A stretch of 64,000 nt of DNA from Streptomyces parvus (lineage in GTDB: Bacteria; Actinomycetota; Actinomycetes; Streptomycetales; Streptomycetaceae), in NCBI RefSeq assembly GCF_032121415.1, contig NZ_CP135079.1, positions 4,588,001 to 4,652,000 on the forward strand, given 5' to 3'. Shown here in pieces: positions 9,084 to 19,879 of this stretch. Each line of letters opens with the position of its first letter. Within the stretch, counting starts at the first letter, position 1. Position numbers and translations under genes: made by a program. The notes beneath the pieces are model-generated. The model ran no database searches. It was given only the letters and a program-made list of their open reading frames with translations, and was not told where the DNA came from.

Positions 9084-10097
9084 ATGGCCTCATCCGTCGC
9101 GCTCTCCCACGACTTCCCGTTCGACCCGGCCTACGGGTACGACGCGCCGGACGCGCTGCTGGAGATCCCCGCCCCGCCCGCCCCCGACGACTTCGACGCG
9201 TTCTGGCGCGACCGGTACGCGCGAGCCCGTGCGGTGGACCCCGGGCCGGTCCTCGGCCCGGTGGAGGAGGAGCGCGACGGCGTCCGCGTCCACGGGGTCG
9301 CCTTCACCTCCGTGGGCGGCGTCCGGCTCGGCGGCTGGCTCGCGCTGCCCGCCGAGGGCCCGGTGCGGTACGGATTCGTCGTCGGGCACGGCTACGGCGG
9401 CCGCCAGGACCCCGGCCGGGACCTGCCGGCGCCCCTGCCGGGGGCCGCCGTGATCCTGCCGTGCGTACGGGGCATGGGGGAGCGGGGGCGGGTGGACGGC
9501 ATCCCGGACGCGGCCGACGCGCACGTCCTGCACGGCATCGGCTCCCGCGCGTCGTACGTCATCGGGGACTGCGCGGCCGACCTGTGGTGCGCCGCCTCCG
9601 CGCTCGCGGCGCTGGTGCCCGAACTGGCGGCGGCCGGGCGGCCGGGCGGGCCCCGCCTCGGCTACCTCGGCGAGAGCTTCGGCGGCGGGCTGGGGGCCCT
9701 CGCGCTGCCCTGGGACGACCGCTTCGGCGCGGTCCAGCTCACCGTCCCGACCTTCGGCAACCACCCGCTGCGCCTGACCCTGCCCTGCGCGGGCAGCGGC
9801 GAGGCGGTCCGGGCGCACCACCGCGCACACCCCGGGGTCACGGAGGTCCTGCGCTACTTCGACGCGGCGACGGCGGCGACCCGGCTGGCGCTGCCCACGC
9901 TGGTCGCGGCCGCGCTGTTCGACCCGTCGGTGCCGCCGCCGGGGCAGTTCGCCGTACACAACGCGCTGGCCGGGGAGCGTGAGCTCCAGGTGCTGACGGC
10001 GGGGCACTTCGCGTACCGGGGGATGGTGGCCGAGGCGGCGGAGCTGGACGCGCGGCGGACCCGGTTCTTCGGGGAGCGGTTGGCGGCCGTGGGCTGA
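9084..10097 (+). CDS. acetylxylan-esterase-like (CE7/AXE1) alpha/beta hydrolase
   Basis: Serine esterase of 337 residues in the acetylxylan esterase/cephalosporin-C deacetylase group (PF05448). The catalytic serine sits in GESFGG (about residue 197). The likely Asp lies in LFDPSVPPP and the His in AGHFAYRG. An N-terminal DDFDAFWRDRY segment is typical of the family. It has no signal peptide, so it should deacetylate small imported sugars in the cytoplasm. It is divergent from the sugar operon with the predicted repressor site in the shared 260-base gap, which supports a role in the same pathway. No strong ribosome site is seen; start moderately certain. Confidence 0.85.
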   Translation: MASSVALSHDFPFDPAYGYDAPDALLEIPAPPAPDDFDAFWRDRYARARAVDPGPVLGPVEEERDGVRVHGVAFTSVGGVRLGGWLALPAEGPVRYGFVVGHGYGGRQDPGRDLPAPLPGAAVILPCVRGMGERGRVDGIPDAADAHVLHGIGSRASYVIGDCAADLWCAASALAALVPELAAAGRPGGPRLGYLGESFGGGLGALALPWDDRFGAVQLTVPTFGNHPLRLTLPCAGSGEAVRAHHRAHPGVTEVLRYFDAATAATRLALPTLVAAALFDPSVPPPGQFAVHNALAGERELQVLTAGHFAYRGMVAEAAELDARRTRFFGERLAAVG

Positions 10098-10116
10098 GGC
10101 CCGGCCGTACCGGGCC
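10098..10116. terminator. bidirectional terminator hairpin
   Basis: Arms GGCCCGG and CCGGGCC flank a 5-base loop, between the convergent esterase and phosphatase genes directly after the esterase stop. Confidence 0.55.
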
Positions 10117-10121
10117 CCGGC

Positions 10122-11315
10122 TCAGGCGCCCGGTTCGCGAGGCTCGCTCCGGGGGCCGTGCCAGTCCAGGCACAGGACGGTGGCGTCGTCCTTGGGCGGA
10201 CGGCCGCCGTAGGCGTCGGCGACCGCGGTGACCATCGTGCGGACGACCTCGCGCGGGTGCTCGGCGGCGGTCCGGAGCAGGAGTCCGGGCAGGTCGACCG
10301 CCGCCGCTTCGCGCTCCTGCACGCCGTCGGTGAACAGCACGAGACGGTCGCCCGGGCGCAGGTCCAGGTTCTGGATCTCGTACGGACCCTGCGGAGGAAA
10401 GCCGAAGGGCATGTCGACCCGCGGGGCGATCACCTCGACCGAGCCGTCGCGCAGCCGGAGCGGCCCGGGGTGGCCGGCGTTGACGAGCTGGGCACCGCTG
10501 CCGTCCAGGGCGATGCGGAGCAGCTGGCCGGTGGCGAAGGTGCTGCCTCCGTGGTCGAGGAGGGCCTGATGCATCTGGCGCGCCTGCTCGGCGAGATCCG
10601 CTCCGGCACGGCGGGCGCCGCGCGAGGCGTTCACGACGAGGGTGGCGATGAGCGAGGCGTTGACGTCGTGGCCCATGGCGTCGGTGACGGACAGGTGGAG
10701 GTCGCTGCCGTCGAGGCTGTAGTCGAAGGTGTCCCCGGCGATGTCGGCGGCCGGGACCAGTGCCCCGGCCAGCGCGAACTCCGCCGCGTCGCAGGAAGGG
10801 GCGGAGGGAAGCAGCTGGCGCTGGATCTCCGCCGCCAGGCTGACCGGCGTGGTGCGGTTGCCCCAGTGGTAGAGGTCGGTGAAGCGGCGGTCCGTGACGA
10901 TGATGTACGCCAGCGCGTGCGCGGCGTCCTCGATGTGGGCCAGTACGTCCTCGGTGACGCCGTCGAGGAAGAGTTCCAGCACGCCGATGGCGTCACCGCG
11001 GTTGGTCACGGGGGCGAGGACGCGCTGGCCCTGCCCCTGCTGCTCCACCTGCACCAGCTTCTGGGAACGCAGCACCTTGTCGTAGATGCCGCTGCCCGCC
11101 AGGGGAACCCTCTCGGTCCGGCCCCCGCGGGAGGTGCCCGACATGTCGTTGACCCGCAGCAGGCGATTGCCGACCAGGTCCACGAAAAGGAATGAAACGT
11201 ATCGCGCGCCGAACCGGGTGCGCAGGTCGCGCGCCACGACATCGAGGGAATGCACCGGTGCGGCGTCCCTCGCGGCCGTCAGCACTGCGGCCAGTCCCGT
11301 TCTCTCGCTCACCAC
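10122..11315 (-). CDS. SpoIIE/RsbU-type PP2C phosphatase with N-terminal GAF-like domain
   Basis: Predicted serine/threonine phosphatase of 397 residues. Residues about 20-160 form a GAF-like sensor. A SLAAEIQRQLLPS linker leads into a SpoIIE-type catalytic domain with metal-binding acids in AGDTFDY, TDAMGHDVNA, LFTDGVQE and KDDATVLCL. Such proteins dephosphorylate anti-sigma-factor antagonists in partner-switching stress pathways, or act alone as light or redox sensors. No anti-sigma gene is adjacent, so its partner is elsewhere. It is convergent with the esterase and on the same strand as the lacI-type gene, but separated from it by 170 bases. Confidence 0.88.
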   Translation of the reverse strand: MVSERTGLAAVLTAARDAAPVHSLDVVARDLRTRFGARYVSFLFVDLVGNRLLRVNDMSGTSRGGRTERVPLAGSGIYDKVLRSQKLVQVEQQGQGQRVLAPVTNRGDAIGVLELFLDGVTEDVLAHIEDAAHALAYIIVTDRRFTDLYHWGNRTTPVSLAAEIQRQLLPSAPSCDAAEFALAGALVPAADIAGDTFDYSLDGSDLHLSVTDAMGHDVNASLIATLVVNASRGARRAGADLAEQARQMHQALLDHGGSTFATGQLLRIALDGSGAQLVNAGHPGPLRLRDGSVEVIAPRVDMPFGFPPQGPYEIQNLDLRPGDRLVLFTDGVQEREAAAVDLPGLLLRTAAEHPREVVRTMVTAVADAYGGRPPKDDATVLCLDWHGPRSEPREPGA

Positions 11316-11487
11316 AGCCTCCTCGGGTAGGCAGTGCTTGTGCCCTCCCAGCCCCGACTCAGCGCCCTCTGTGAAAAACGCGGCTTACACATCCTGACAA
11401 ATACGCCCAAAGCGCCCGATGGGGTAGCCGCTTGTGGGGCGCGGACACCCCGCGCGCGCCCCACAGGAGCGCGCCCCGGGCCCTCCC

Positions 11488-12567
11488 TCAGCCGCAGCCG
11501 CAGCTCGCCCGGCGGGTCACCGAGACCGGCAGCTCCAGCGAGACCGGGGCGCGGCCCGGGTCGGCCAGGCGCTGGACCAGGAGCTCCACCGCCTCCTCGC
11601 CCAGCTGCCGGATCGGCTGCCGGACGGTCGTCAGGGGCGGGCGGACCAGGCGGCTCAGCGGGATCCCGTCGAACCCGGTCACCGCGACGTCCTCGGGCAC
11701 CCGCACCCCGCGCCGCTCCAGCGCCTGGAGGGCCCCGACCGCCATCTGGTCGTTGGCGAACAGCATCGCCTCCGGCCGCTCCAGGCCCGTGCCCTCCGAA
11801 CGGTCCAGCAGGGCGTCCGCCGCCAGCGCGCCCTCGGCCTGCGTCATCATCCCGGCGCGCACCTCCGGCCGGGAGGGCACCGGAAGGCCCGCGTCCCGGC
11901 ACGCCTCCTGGAAGCCCCGGAACCGGGCCTCGGCGTCCGGCGCCTGCTCCTCGCCCCCGATGAAGGCCAGCCGGCGCAGCCCGTGGTCCTCGATCAGATG
12001 GCGGGTCAGCTCGCGCTCGCCCTCGGTGTTGGCCACCACGATGTGGTCCAGGTGGTCGATCTCCCGGGGTCCGGCGAGCATCACCACGGGCAGTCGGCGC
12101 GATATCACTTCCAGGTCCGCGGTCGGCACGGTCCGCGCCAGCACGGCGAAGCCGTCGACCCGCCCGGCGACCTTCGCCACCAGGCTCTCCGGCCCGCCGT
12201 CCAGCGAGGCCGCGATCAGCAGGGCGTAGCCGTGCCGCCGGGAGGCCCGTTCCATGCCCCGGATGATCTGGTCGGAGTAGAGCATGACGGCCTGGTCGTC
12301 GTCCGCGTCGCTCGCCGCCGCCGCGGACTCGGCGTCCGGGTCCGCGTAGTCCGGGAAGCACAGCCCGAGCACGCCCGTCGTCCGGCTGGCCAGGCCCCGG
12401 GCGCTGCCGCTCGGTACGTACCCCAGCTCGCGGGCCGCCTCCATGACCTTCTCGCGGGTCTGGGCGCGTACGGAATCGGGGTTCCGGTAGACCCGGGAGA
12501 CCGTGGCAATGGAGACGCCCGACCGCTCGGCGACGTCGTACACCGTGGGGGCGCTCACTGGACCCAC
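11488..12567 (-). CDS. LacI-family transcriptional regulator
   Basis: Repressor of 359 residues. The N-terminal LacI helix-turn-helix reads TVYDVAERSGVSIATVSRVY, followed by the hinge helix (SARGLASRTTG). The rest is a periplasmic-binding-protein-like effector domain with FANDQMAVGALQAL and VTGFDGIPLSRLVRPPLTTV. It ends in an unusual Cys-Gly-Cys-Gly tail. The start is GTG at 12567 or, with a better-spaced GGTGGG, GTG at 12558. A palindrome at 12667-12680 lies about 100 bases upstream and matches one before the sugar operon, so it probably represses itself and that operon, induced by the imported sugar. Confidence 0.92.
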   Translation of the reverse strand: MGPVSAPTVYDVAERSGVSIATVSRVYRNPDSVRAQTREKVMEAARELGYVPSGSARGLASRTTGVLGLCFPDYADPDAESAAAASDADDDQAVMLYSDQIIRGMERASRRHGYALLIAASLDGGPESLVAKVAGRVDGFAVLARTVPTADLEVISRRLPVVMLAGPREIDHLDHIVVANTEGERELTRHLIEDHGLRRLAFIGGEEQAPDAEARFRGFQEACRDAGLPVPSRPEVRAGMMTQAEGALAADALLDRSEGTGLERPEAMLFANDQMAVGALQALERRGVRVPEDVAVTGFDGIPLSRLVRPPLTTVRQPIRQLGEEAVELLVQRLADPGRAPVSLELPVSVTRRASCGCG

Positions 12568-12666
12568 CGTCCGTCCGCTTCTTCTTCCGCAGCCCCGCGT
12601 CCGGCGGTGCGGGTGCTGGTACCGGCCCGGCGGTCCGCGTGCCGGGCGAGGCGATCACGAGGCTCG

Positions 12667-12680
12667 TGAAAGCGCATTCA
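12667..12680. promoter_or_regulatory. predicted autoregulatory LacI-family operator
   Basis: TGAAAGCGCATTCA has the same TGWAAGCGCATWCA form as the site at 8882-8895 upstream of the sugar operon. It is palindromic apart from one base pair. Its location 100 bases before the regulator start fits autoregulation. Confidence 0.6.
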
Positions 12681-12729
12681 CCCTAGGTCCTGGGCCGCGC
12701 GAGGAGCAAGGTCGCCCGGGTCGTGCGGG

Positions 12730-12772
12730 CTGCCCCTCCGGTGACGTGCCGACTGCCCCTCGGGTGACGTGC
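12730..12772 (+). repeat. two-copy 23-bp tandem repeat
   Basis: CTGCCCCTCSGGTGACGTGC occurs at 12730-12749 and 12753-12772, differing at one base. It lies in the 422-base intergenic region 12568-12989. That region also holds a CGCCCCCT/AGGGGGCG hairpin (12857-12878) and CGCTT/AAGCG (12877-12891). No gene was seen there. Confidence 0.5.
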
Positions 12773-12989
12773 GTGCCGCGTGAGGGGGCCGTCGGCCGTG
12801 TCGGGCGGAACGTTCCTCCGGGCGGGTGAGCTTGCGGCTCCCGGCCGTCGTGTCGGCGCCCCCTCGCGCGAGGGGGCGCTTTCAGTAAGCGGAAGGAATC
12901 AGTGTGATCAACTGCAAATGCCACCACATACGCACTATCCGGTCCATTCCGGTACGGGGTGGTCCGGGCCGGCCCCGGAGGTATCAGCC

Positions 12990-15401
12990 ATGTCCCACGT
13001 CGGCGTCCCGCGCGGGACGGTTCGAAAGCGCCGATCGCTCGCGCTCCTCACGACGGGGGTGCTCACGATCCCCGTGCTGGCGGGGTGCAGCTCCGGCGGT
13101 GAGGAGACCTCCCGGGGCGTGCCCCAGGACATCGCGCCCGCCGCCCGCGAGGCGGTCGCCGACGGCTCGACGGCGAACTGGGCGGTCGACGCGCTGCCCG
13201 CCACCTTCAACGCCTTCCAGGCGGACGCGGACAGCGCCACCACCCGGATCACCGGAGCACTGCTCCCGACCCTCTTCCCGATGGACAGGACCGGGCAGCC
13301 GAAGCTCAACCCGGACTACCTGGAGTCCGCGAAGGTCATCGAGCGCGAGCCCCGTCAGGTCGTGCTCTACAAGCTCAACCAGCAGGCGGTGTGGAGCGAC
13401 GGCCGGGAGATCGGGGCCCCCGACTTCGTCGCCCAGTGGCGGGCGCTCCGGGGCAAGGACTCCGCGTTCTGGACCGCCCGCAACTCCGGCTACGAGCGCA
13501 TCGAGAAGATCGAGCGGGGCGCGGACGACCTCCAGGTGCGGGTCACGTTCTCCAAGCCGTACGCCGACTGGCGCTCGCTGTTCTCGCCGCTCTACCCGAA
13601 GGAGATCACCGGCTCGCCGGACGCCTTCAACGACGGCGCGCGCACCACCCTGAAGAACACCGCCGGGCCCTTCGTCCTGCGCGGCGTGAGCAAGTCCAAG
13701 GGCACCGTCACGCTGGCCCGCAACCCGCGCTGGTGGGGCGACAAGGCCAAACTGGACACCCTCGTCTTCCGGGCGGTCGCCGCGAAGGACCGTACCCAGG
13801 CCCTCGCCGACGGCACGGTGGACATCGCCGACATCGACGCCGCCACCGCCGACCGCATCACGCTCGCCCGCCGCGACCGGGGCGGCAACGGCCGGCCCCT
13901 CAACCACGGTCCGGGCTCCGAGACCACGCCGGCCCAGGCCCTGCGCTCCTGGGCCCAGGCGCACGGCTCCGACGAGGATGCGGCGGAGATCGCGCAGGCC
14001 GCCCGGGAGAAGAACCGCAAGGCCGTCGTCGCGTACGCCACGGAACAGAAGGCCCTGCGCGACTTCGCCGTCCGCAAGTCCCTGGAGCCCGCCTACACCC
14101 AGCTCGCGCTGAACGGCGAGTCCGGCCCGCTCGCCGACGACCGGGTCCGCCGTGCCGTCGCCCGCGCCCTGGACCGCGAGGAACTGGCCCAGACCGTGCT
14201 GGGGCCGCTGGGCCTTCCGGCGAAGCCGCTCGGCAGCCACCTCGCCCTCGCGGGGCAGCCCGGCTACAAGGACGGCAGCGGGGCGCTCGGCGAGCAGAAC
14301 ACCAAGGAGGCCCAGGCCCTGCTGGCGGACGCCGGCTGGACCCGGGGCGGCGCGGCCGAGCCGCCCAAGGACACCAAGGCGGGCAGCGAGGCGGAGAAGA
14401 AGGGCGGCAAGGACGACGAGGCCGATGCGGAGAAGAAGACCGCCGGGGACGCCGAGGAGGACAAGGACGCCAAGAGCGAGAAGGACGGGAAGAAGGCGCA
14501 GGAGGACCGCACCGAGGACTCCGCCGCCGAGCGCGAGAAGGCCGACCGGGGCTCCGAGGACAGCGCCGCCTCCCGCGACGAGGGCCTCTACATCGTCGGC
14601 GACGACAACAAGCCCGGCGCCCCCGCTCCGGCCACCGTGGGCAGCGCCTCCGCCGTCCACGTCCTGGCCCCCGCCCGGACCGCCGCCGCCCAGGGCACCG
14701 TTCTGCTCCGCCAGGCGGGTGTCCACGGTGAGGACGGCGCCGTCGCCGCCACGGACAAGCAGCCCGGGGGAGCCGCCGGGGCGTACGCCCCCGTCGGCAC
14801 CGCCGCCCCGGCGCCCGCCGCGGCCAAGGGGCAGCTCGGCAAGGACGGCAAGACGCTGACCCTGCGGTTCGTGCTCCCCTCCGGACCCGGCTCCCAGTCG
14901 CTGCGCAGCGTCGGCGACAAGATCGCCGCGATGCTGGAGAAGATCGGCGTCGGCACGGAGATCACCAAGGTCCCCGACGAGAGCTACTTCAAGGACCACA
15001 TCGCCTCCGGCGCGTACGACCTGGCGCTCTACTCGTGGCCGGCCACCGCCTACCCCGCCACCGACGGACGCCCGATCTACGCCAAGCCGGAGCCCGCCAC
15101 CGACGGATCGCTCCTCGTGGAGCAGAACTACACCCGGGTCGGCACCGACCACATCGACCAGCTCTTCGACAAGGCCGCCGCCGAGCTGGACGAGAAGGCC
15201 GCCCGGGAGCTGATGAAGCAGGCGGACGCCCGGATCTGGGCCGCCGCCGGATCGATTCCGCTCTTCCAGCGCCCGCAGCTGGTCGCGGTCGACAAGAAGC
15301 TCGCGAACGTCGGCGCCTTCGGCTTCGCCGCCCCCCGGTACCAGGACATCGGGTTCAAGAACCGGCAAGCAGCAGGTTCCCCCGCAGACCGCAAGAAGTA
15401 G
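12990..15401 (+). CDS. family 5 oligopeptide-binding lipoprotein with long charged insert
   Basis: Extracellular solute-binding protein (SBP_bac_5) of 803 residues. The ATG at 12990 follows CCGGAGG by 8 bases; longer upstream frames lack this. Lipobox LAGC places the lipidated Cys at residue 33. The N half has normal family features (WSDGREIGAPDFVAQWRAL, YPKEITGSPDAF, ALDREELAQTV). Residues about 455-535 are an almost unbroken Lys/Glu/Asp stretch, and about 536-620 are Ala/Pro/Gly-rich, before the fold resumes (TLRFVLPSGPG). Usual members have 530-600 residues, so roughly 170-200 are inserted. No permease or ATPase is adjacent; it may feed the oligopeptide importers downstream. Confidence 0.9.
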   Translation: MSHVGVPRGTVRKRRSLALLTTGVLTIPVLAGCSSGGEETSRGVPQDIAPAAREAVADGSTANWAVDALPATFNAFQADADSATTRITGALLPTLFPMDRTGQPKLNPDYLESAKVIEREPRQVVLYKLNQQAVWSDGREIGAPDFVAQWRALRGKDSAFWTARNSGYERIEKIERGADDLQVRVTFSKPYADWRSLFSPLYPKEITGSPDAFNDGARTTLKNTAGPFVLRGVSKSKGTVTLARNPRWWGDKAKLDTLVFRAVAAKDRTQALADGTVDIADIDAATADRITLARRDRGGNGRPLNHGPGSETTPAQALRSWAQAHGSDEDAAEIAQAAREKNRKAVVAYATEQKALRDFAVRKSLEPAYTQLALNGESGPLADDRVRRAVARALDREELAQTVLGPLGLPAKPLGSHLALAGQPGYKDGSGALGEQNTKEAQALLADAGWTRGGAAEPPKDTKAGSEAEKKGGKDDEADAEKKTAGDAEEDKDAKSEKDGKKAQEDRTEDSAAEREKADRGSEDSAASRDEGLYIVGDDNKPGAPAPATVGSASAVHVLAPARTAAAQGTVLLRQAGVHGEDGAVAATDKQPGGAAGAYAPVGTAAPAPAAAKGQLGKDGKTLTLRFVLPSGPGSQSLRSVGDKIAAMLEKIGVGTEITKVPDESYFKDHIASGAYDLALYSWPATAYPATDGRPIYAKPEPATDGSLLVEQNYTRVGTDHIDQLFDKAAAELDEKAARELMKQADARIWAAAGSIPLFQRPQLVAVDKKLANVGAFGFAAPRYQDIGFKNRQAAGSPADRKK

Positions 15402-15454
15402 CCGCTAAATACCACACCCTCTCGCCGCCAAGCTCAGATGCACCTCAAAACCCT

Positions 15455-15479
15455 TGCCCGCCGGTTCGCCCGGCGGGCA
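15455..15479 (+). terminator. terminator hairpin after the orphan binding-protein gene
   Basis: Perfect 10-bp arms (TGCCCGCCGG/CCGGCGGGCA) with a 5-base loop, 54 bases after the stop. Confidence 0.65.
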
Positions 15480-15797
15480 GTGTGGTTTCTGCCCTGACCC
15501 GGGCCGTTCGTCGCTTCACCTCTCCTCACCCCCCACATAGCTCCACCGCGGTCCCACCGCAGCTCCGCCCGCATTCCGGCCATCCACTGGCCCGGCGCGG
15601 AGCCAGGTCCTTGACACCGGCTGAATATCGCCCGAATCACACGGGAAGACCGCCTCCGCGGATCGGTCCGGGAAGCCCGGCGTGCCCGAGGCCCGTACGA
15701 TGGGACGAGCCGTGGCGTGCCGCCCGGCGGGCGTACGAGGACTCGAAGACCGACTGAGACGCCTGATCCCACGATCCGAGAGAAGCGCAAGCCACCC
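15480..15797 (+). other. intergenic region upstream of typA
   Basis: No gene or RNA recognised. TTGACA at 15611-15616 and TACGAT at 15696-15701 resemble separate promoter elements but are not properly spaced to each other. The typA promoter is presumably here. Confidence 0.35.
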
Positions 15798-17672
<1,875 letters not shown>

Positions 17673-17814
17673 CACGGAGCCGGCAGACGCTCCTGAGCCT
17701 CCCCTGAGCCCTTCCGGGAGCTCGGGGGCGGCCGGAGGCGTACGCTCCGTATGCGAAGGCCCGCCGCGGGGTGGATCACCCCGTCGGACGGGCCGTCAGC
17801 ACAGGCATTGACAG

Positions 17815-17855
17815 AAGGCCCGGCCCGCCACGGACACTGTGGTGGGCCGGGCCTT
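17815..17855 (+). terminator. typA terminator
   Basis: Arms of 17 bases (17815-17831 and 17839-17855) pair with a single G-T mismatch, followed by a T-containing tail. The 525-base gap from 17673 to 18197 otherwise holds the promoter region of the first oligopeptide operon; no gene was seen. Confidence 0.75.
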
Positions 17856-18034
17856 CGTCAATCGCTTTTCCTGACCGTGGTGTCCGGATATCGGGGGTCG
17901 CTCTCCGGAACATGTGTTAACAGTCCGTTTCGGGCGTGTCTGTCTGGGATCGCTTTGTCCGGATTTCGGGCACACGGGCGGGTCTGATGTTGTCAAACCG
18001 AGACCCTTTAAGTGTGGTTTACAGCCCGGCCGTA

Positions 18035-18069
18035 CTCAATAGTTGGCTCCATTGAGCTCGGGTCAATGG
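18035..18069. promoter_or_regulatory. nested inverted repeats upstream of the first oligopeptide operon
   Basis: CTCAAT (18035-18040), ATTGAG (18051-18056) and CCATTGA/TCAATGG (18049-18055, 18063-18069) form overlapping dyads about 130-165 bases before the binding-protein start, in a locally less GC-rich stretch. It could be an operator or part of an mRNA leader. The second, paralogous operon lacks this long leader. Confidence 0.35.
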
Positions 18070-18197
18070 GTCACGCACTGTGGGGAGTGCCGACTCACGA
18101 GCACACTCGGGGCACTGAACGATCACCGTCAGGGGTGTCGGTGAATCTCTCCAGTGCCCTTCTTGTAGTCAAAAGTGGACTCATGAGGAGGAAACCC

Positions 18198-19817
18198 ATG
18201 CGCGGTGCCAAGAGCGCCAAGTGGGTCGCGGGAGCGGCCGTCATCGCCCTGGCCGCGACTGCCTGTGGCGGCGGCGACAGCAGCGACGAAGGCAAGAAGA
18301 ACACGTCGGGGCAGCCCGCCGGATACGTCTCGATCGACGTCGGTGAGCCCCAGAAGCCTCTGATGCCGGCCGACACGAACGAGAGCAACGGCTCCTACGT
18401 CATCCAGTCGCTGTTCACCCAGCTGCTGGACTTCGACGACAAGGGCGAGATCGTCCTCACGAACGCCGAGTCCGTCGAGACCGAGGACTCCCAGACGTGG
18501 ACCGTCAAGCTCAAGTCCGGCTGGAAGTTCCACAACGGTGAGGCCGTGACCGCGCAGTCGTACATCGACGCGTGGAACTGGTACGCCAACGTCGAGAACA
18601 AGCAGCAGAACGCTTTCTGGTTCTCCGACATCAAGGGCTACGAGGACGTCCACCCCGAGAAGGGTGCGCCGAAGTCCGACAAGATGTCGGGTCTGAAGGC
18701 CGTGGACGACACCACGTTCACGATCGAGCTGAGCAACAAGGTCCCGTACTTCAACTACAAGCTCGGTTACGCGACGTTCGCGCCGCTGCCCAAGGTCTTC
18801 TACGACGACCCGAAGGCGTTCGGCCAGAAGCCGATCGGCAACGGCCCGTACACGTTCGAGAAGTGGACCCACAAGAAGCTCATCCAGGTCAAGGCCTGGC
18901 CCGAGTACCAGGGTCCGAACAAGGCTGCCAACAAGGGCATCCAGTTCAAGAACTACTCGACCGTCGAGGCCGCGTACTCGGACGTCATCTCCGGCAACCT
19001 GGACATGATCCGCCAGGTCGGCCCGCGTGACCTCCCGAAGTACAAGACGGACCTCGGTGACGGCGCGATCGACCAGCCGTACGCGGCGATCCAGTCGCTG
19101 AACCCGGCGTTCTACTCCAAGACGTTCAAGGACATCGACCCCAAGGTCCTCCAGGGTCTGTCCATGGCGATCGACCGTGACACCATCACGAAGACCGTCC
19201 TGAACGGCACGCGCATCCCGGCGACGAGCTTCACTCCGCCGCAGGTCAAGGGCAACCAGACCCTCGACTCGGACATCCTGAAGTACAACCCCGCCAAGGC
19301 CAAGGAGCTCATCAAGGCCGGCGGCGGCGTTCCGGGCAACAAGTTCTCCATCCAGTACAACGCCGACGGTGGGCACAAGGAGTGGGTGACCGCTGTCTGC
19401 GAGTCCATCCGCAACGCCACCGGGGTCGACTGCGTGGGCGACGCCAAGCCGGACTTCCCGACCGACCTCGAAGCGCGTGACAACAACGAGGTCAAGGGCT
19501 TCTACCGCGGTGGCTGGGTGGCCGACTACCCCGTCAACGTGAACTTCCTCAAGGAGCTCTACCACTCCAAGGCCGAGTCCAACAACGGACGCTTCTCCGA
19601 CAAGGAGATCGACGAGCTGATGGCGAAGGGTGACAAGGCCGACTCCCTGGAGGAGTCCGTCGCCGCCTACCAGGAGGTCGAGAAGGCCCTGGTGGACAAG
19701 ATGCCCGCCATCCCGCTCTGGTACTACGCCATCAACGGCGGCCACGGCAAGAACGTCGACAACGTCAAGGTCGACTTCCACGGTGACCTCGAACTGACCG
19801 GCGTCACCACCAAGTAA
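18198..19817 (+). CDS. oligopeptide-binding lipoprotein, BldKB-like (operon 1)
   Basis: Solute-binding lipoprotein (SBP_bac_5) of 539 residues, first gene of a five-gene peptide ABC operon. AGGAGG about 7 bases before the ATG at 18198 fixes the start. Lipobox ATAC gives lipid Cys23. Family motifs include WKFHNGEAVTAQSYIDAWNW, PIGNGPYTFEKW and GLSMAIDRDTITKTV. In Streptomyces coelicolor the BldK importer takes up a peptide signal for aerial growth; this operon and its twin downstream are of that type, but which is the true bldK counterpart cannot be settled here. Related throughout to the binding protein at 24200. Confidence 0.92.
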   Translation: MRGAKSAKWVAGAAVIALAATACGGGDSSDEGKKNTSGQPAGYVSIDVGEPQKPLMPADTNESNGSYVIQSLFTQLLDFDDKGEIVLTNAESVETEDSQTWTVKLKSGWKFHNGEAVTAQSYIDAWNWYANVENKQQNAFWFSDIKGYEDVHPEKGAPKSDKMSGLKAVDDTTFTIELSNKVPYFNYKLGYATFAPLPKVFYDDPKAFGQKPIGNGPYTFEKWTHKKLIQVKAWPEYQGPNKAANKGIQFKNYSTVEAAYSDVISGNLDMIRQVGPRDLPKYKTDLGDGAIDQPYAAIQSLNPAFYSKTFKDIDPKVLQGLSMAIDRDTITKTVLNGTRIPATSFTPPQVKGNQTLDSDILKYNPAKAKELIKAGGGVPGNKFSIQYNADGGHKEWVTAVCESIRNATGVDCVGDAKPDFPTDLEARDNNEVKGFYRGGWVADYPVNVNFLKELYHSKAESNNGRFSDKEIDELMAKGDKADSLEESVAAYQEVEKALVDKMPAIPLWYYAINGGHGKNVDNVKVDFHGDLELTGVTTK

Positions 19818-19879
19818 CGCCTGCGGGTCATTCCCCAACTGGCCGTCATCCGCCCGTGCTGCTTCTCAGCGCGGCCGGA

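Noticed and set aside
12780..12989. Upstream extension of the orphan binding-protein gene
   Set aside because: The lipoprotein signal and GGAGG place the start at 12990.
17751..17987. Small plus-strand frame after typA
   Set aside because: It runs through the typA terminator and lacks a ribosome site or natural composition.
18012..18197. Extended N terminus for the first BldKB-like protein
   Set aside because: The perfect AGGAGG and lipoprotein signal fit the ATG at 18198; the upstream part contains the dyads and looks untranslated.
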